Shown here: positions 60,741 to 64,000 of the stretch, one piece after another
Layout of the letters: every line of letters begins with the position of its first letter
Numbering within the stretch: position 1 is the stretch's first letter
NCBI GenBank assembly: GCA_014871385.1
Contig: CM026426.1
Location: forward strand, 36,271,918 to 36,335,917
Reading direction: 5' to 3'
Origin: Ceratodon purpureus
Lineage: Eukaryota > Streptophyta > Bryopsida > Pseudoditrichales > Ditrichaceae
Length of the DNA stretch: 64,000 bases
Position numbers and translations under genes: made by a program
Notes under the pieces: model-generated
The model's database searches: none
What the model was told of the DNA's origin: nothing
What the model saw: only the letters and a program-made list of their open reading frames with translations

Positions 60741-61634
60741 GAGATGGAACAACTAGAAATTAGCTAAAATCTGTTGGGCGCAAGAGCGGAACCGCTCTTG
60801 AGTTGCTTCCGGTTTAGGATCAACTAGACATTGCCTCGTTGAACACTATCAACAGCAACTTGTTCAGATGAACAGAAACAAACAGCAAGGCCTCGTGGCT
60901 GTCAAAGGAGATGGATGACGTGGCACACAGAGTTCCGGATGAAAAAATGTACAACGACTGTGTAGATGAAAGTTCATGAAAACAGAGTATCATCCAGTGA
61001 TAGGATTCTGAAGAGCTGAACGTGGATTTTTCAGATCAGTATGCGTGAACATGTTGTATACATAATAGAACTTTATTTATTTACAGGGTGGGACTGTACA
61101 GAACGAACCGTGAATCCACTTGTCTATTGAGCATGAAGAAAGCGAAGCTTTCCCCCTAACAGAAAGTCTACTCTCTAATATCCTGAAACAATTCACACAA
61201 TATGCATTGCGTCTAGCCGAGGGTGGCACTACAGATTACCATTGACTTCAAAACTCCAAAAAATGATACTGAATGTGCCTGCAGAATACTACCTGCACAG
61301 CTTCGAAGCCACACATATGCACTGATCTTAAACAGCATAGGATTTCCGCTACATATGTAGAAAATCTGAAAATTGGATTATAGGTCTGACGATGACACTG
61401 AAGATGCGCATGTCTGTTGTCGACGCTCACTGCCACTGTCCGTCGAAAATGGCAGTAGACCGTAAGTTCTGTAAGGAAGGGTCAACGCACCTGGATTAGA
61501 TAAGACGACAGAGTGCAGATGAAGACTGAAAGGAGATCAAAGCAATTAATTGAGCTCCAATTACGGCAAAACCGGATTCGAGAAAGCAGGAATTCCGTAA
61601 GCAAACTAAGTGTACAGGAGTGTGGCCATTTACC

Positions 61635-62144
61635 TCAGGCTCGGTGATGGTTCGCAATCCACATATCCGGGTCGGGTTCCATAACGCATCCGTCCTCCAC
61701 GTACACGTGATAGTTATCAGGGTCACACAGGAGAGTGCGCAGCTGGTTGAGCTCAAAATTGGAAAGAGATCCCATAGGAGCAAGACGGAGGCGACGCGAG
61801 GTAATTGGAGTCGCCATGTGCCAGGTCGTGCCGAAGATCTCCCAATTCTGCTGCATGCGTGAGACCTCGTAGACTTCGAAAGGCTCCCACGGAACACCAA
61901 CCTCATTGGCATAATCCCACCGAGCGAGACGTAATGCAGCCCACTCCGGACTGCTGTCTACAACGCCGCGCCACATGGGGCTTGCGAGGCGCACGTTCTC
62001 AATGTCCGCAATAGTGCAGACAACATAATCTCCCCGGTTCCACTCATGCGCGAGGTCTATCATCCATGGGGAGTGGCTGTGTACCATCTGCCGTAGCAGA
62101 TTCCCCAGAACCCCGTCCCTGATCACGATCTCCCAAGATGCCAT
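61635..62144 (-). CDS. 169-aa protein of unknown function
   Basis: The ATG at 62144 has a good context (GCACCATGG). The frame runs 169 codons (MASWEIVIRDGVLGNLLRQM…) to a TGA at 61635-61637. It is rich in Trp, Asp and Glu with no signal peptide or membrane segment, and codon use looks genuinely coding. Pattern EWAALRLARWDYANEVGVPW and similar stretches suggest a folded, acidic globular protein, but I recognise no family. A TATA-like ACATAAG on - lies about 195 nt upstream (near 62340). A donor-like GAG/GTAAAT overlaps the stop, so a spliced alternative end is possible. It is the most intact host-like gene in the right part. Confidence 0.5.
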   Translation of the reverse strand: MASWEIVIRDGVLGNLLRQMVHSHSPWMIDLAHEWNRGDYVVCTIADIENVRLASPMWRGVVDSSPEWAALRLARWDYANEVGVPWEPFEVYEVSRMQQNWEIFGTTWHMATPITSRRLRLAPMGSLSNFELNQLRTLLCDPDNYHVYVEDGCVMEPDPDMWIANHHRA

Positions 62145-62399
62145 GGTGCAGATGAGAGAGACGGGAAACACAATGTAGAATAACCACGAGAGGGTGCAAG
62201 AGAGACATCGGGGAGGCAAGGCGTGATGAGATACTGGATGCAGACTACAGGGGACTAGAGGGAAGAAGCAATGCAAGACACCGAGAAATAGCAAGTGAGA
62301 ACGACAGATGGTGTTGAAACCTGAGGAGAACTCACCTTATGTAGTGAGTCCGTGCGCTGCAGCGCTCCTCAAGCTGCACAGATTGGAGTAAGAAGTAGC

Positions 62400-63256
62400 C
62401 TCATTGGATCCCTACAAAGCTCCATCCTATTTCTAGCATCCTGTTTTTGGGAAGTAGAAGAATCCGTCTTCCTCCACGAAGTTGTCTTTCCAAGTACTTA
62501 CGGCTTCCTAAGGGACTCCACATTGATATAGAGCTGAGGACTTTAGTACAGGTGTCGCACAGACTTTTGTTATTTTGTCTGACATCAAGACATTTCATTG
62601 GCAATCACCGTGTCGAAGTTCACGGTTGCAGAATTGCAACTTTTATTCTAGTTCATGTATGGTTACTTGTCGTGAATCTACTATCTTGCAGATCTGCAAT
62701 TGCATGGCTCAGAATTATACACTGTGGATACTATTCGAGCTAGTATTAAAAAACCAAAATTCAATTGCTGAGTGTGACTGCGGTACTGAGCACACCGATG
62801 TACTCTTTGATGAGGTAGTCCCCTCAGTGTATGCGCTGTGGATTTCTCTGATAATTCACTGCATTATCTACCATTTAATCTGTCACCAAGCACATTAAAT
62901 GCAAACGCACTAATGATATGTACATCCTTTTAATTCACCGACATCCGTGGTCAAACCTCTGTACATTTCCGCTACCTGTCATTGGGATAAGCAAAACAGA
63001 ATTCATGCACAAATGTATTAATGTGTGCTTCTACCGACACACCCATAAATCAGTACAGGTCGCGATTCTGCTTCAACCGCACGATAGTCTGCACGTGCAT
63101 TGTCCTACCGCTATCAGACTGTGCACATCGAACGCTCCTTCTCCGCACACCTGGCATTGGTCACGCCCTTCAAATTAACCCTAAACCTTAGCCGCAACAT
63201 ACCCTAATTCCACTAATGCGGCCTCCATATACCGTGTACCCTAACCCCCTAAGCCT
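62400..63256. other. No gene seen
   Basis: Short frames only. A CCCTAAA-like stretch at about 63178-63187 is too short to call telomeric. Confidence 0.45.
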
Positions 63257-63423
63257 GGATCAGATACCCGAAAAATATACCCGGATCACATACCCTGATC
63301 ACGTAACCTGACAACATTCCCGTGACCATATACCCTACTCATGTACCCTGACCTTATACCCTGAACACCATACCCGGTGCACATACCTGGATCACATACC
63401 CGGTCCACATACCTTGATCACAA
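63257..63423 (+). repeat. 13-bp minisatellite
   Basis: About 13 degenerate units of the form GGATCACATACCC follow one another, at spacings of mostly 13 bp (12-14). No coding or known regulatory role is visible. Confidence 0.75.
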
Positions 63424-64000
63424 AGTCGTGGGTCACCACCGGGAAACGTATGTGTGACCTCGATGCTGACCTGTGACATATGTACACAGTGTCAATCCGA
63501 CGTGTCCAGTGCTATCGACGCTCTGTTCCCATCAACAGAATTCTCTTGGGGGATGTCCGAATCAGCTTGTCCGAATCGACAGAGATCTGGAACAGATTTC
63601 TCTTCCAGATTAGTTGTTTATCGCCATGTTTTTCCAGTAGTGCTCGAACTTGCTGTATGAGGGTTGTATAGCAATCAGGCTGCAAGGAGCATGCAGTGAA
63701 GGGCGGTTGTGCACATAAACTCCAAAGGCTGCAGGTAAGCTGCTGATCGACGAAGAATCCGGCGTTGGAACAATTCCGTTGAAGGAGTGTCAAGGGAAGG
63801 GAATGACGGTCGCTTATTGACTTGCCGAAAAGCTACTCTTCTGGGTGGACTGGTGTTGGAAGGAGGTCGTTGCTCATATCAGCGAGAAGCTAATGATGCC
63901 GGTTTGGTGCAAGGAAGAGTCAAAGCAGTCGGCTTAAGGTGGGAGCTGGTTCTAGATTTGGCAGTTGCAGGAGCTGCGGTGGAGAACGAACTTAGCAGTG

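Noticed and set aside
63178-63187. Telomere-like CCCTAAA
   Set aside because: A single copy only. The following 13-bp repeat is unrelated to plant telomere repeats.
1-64000. tRNA, rRNA or CRISPR-like arrays
   Set aside because: None recognised by eye. The repeats seen are minisatellites or element arrays without the spacer structure of CRISPR.

Overview
The window looks like repeat-rich nuclear DNA of a land-plant relative or streptophyte alga. The evidence is a plant SUVR-type SET gene with introns, Ty3-like and other LTR fossils, hAT, piggyBac-like and CACTA-like pieces, and TIR/TSD structures typical of eukaryotic DNA transposons. The long low-complexity G/C tracts and element density would fit a charophyte such as Chara, but that is inference and no species can be fixed from the sequence. 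Almost everything recognisable is mobile-element DNA or its cargo. Only two or three stretches near the right end look like ordinary host genes or gene remnants.

Layout. 1-904 holds no gene, only a degenerate repeat. 905-3044 is a complete non-autonomous hAT element (8-bp TSD GTAACCAC) packed with inverted poly-G/poly-C arrays. 3045-6050 is mostly featureless apart from a small zinc-ribbon coding fragment. 6060-12686 and 40182-41790 are the two sides of LTR-retroelement fossil DNA. Between them lies the main discovery, a 27.5-kb hAT-type element at 12695-40173. Its TSD is a perfect 8-bp CCAAGGGC on both sides, its termini are CATGGTTGT/CAGGGTTGT, and both ends carry GACGTCC motifs. It has four genes. 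Gene A (+) is kinase-like. Gene B (-) has a shared N-terminal domain plus a disordered tail. Gene C (+) has the same N-terminal domain plus a coiled coil, a SUMO-interaction-like motif and a RING-like finger. Gene D (-) is a BED/DUF659/hAT transposase. All four start downstream of a GACGGCC-rich array and a TATA box, and for A, B and C the TATA sits inside a perfect inverted repeat. This suggests a coordinated gene set moved as one unit.

A second, different DNA transposon of 10,667 bp (16436-27102; 6-bp TSD CTAAGG; 26-bp TIRs with 2 mismatches) has inserted into gene B. It carries a four-exon transposase of the D-F-A-E-N-Y/H-G-K-G type on + and, on -, a multi-exon gene ending in a complete Pre-SET/SET/post-SET H3K9 methyltransferase module close to plant SUVR4. 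A transposon carrying its own heterochromatin methyltransferase would be remarkable. The order of events reads as retroelement first, then giant hAT, then the SET-bearing transposon. Most hAT-cargo genes keep one open frame broken by only one or two stop codons, nearly all explicable by C-to-T or G-to-A change. That is what ageing of a methylated element would give.

Right part. 41940-42985 is a piggyBac-like remnant. 43600-46680 is another LTR-type fossil on -. 46681-49168 is AT-rich and empty. 49169-50745 starts with a CACTA-like end and continues as degenerate GACATC/GACGTG repeats. 52.5-53.5 kb holds a doubtful gene. 55.3-56.0 kb holds a decayed pfkB sugar-kinase gene. 56480-59030 is a broken Ty3-like pol. 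61635-62144 is a clean 169-aa open frame of unknown function. 63257-63423 is a 13-bp minisatellite.
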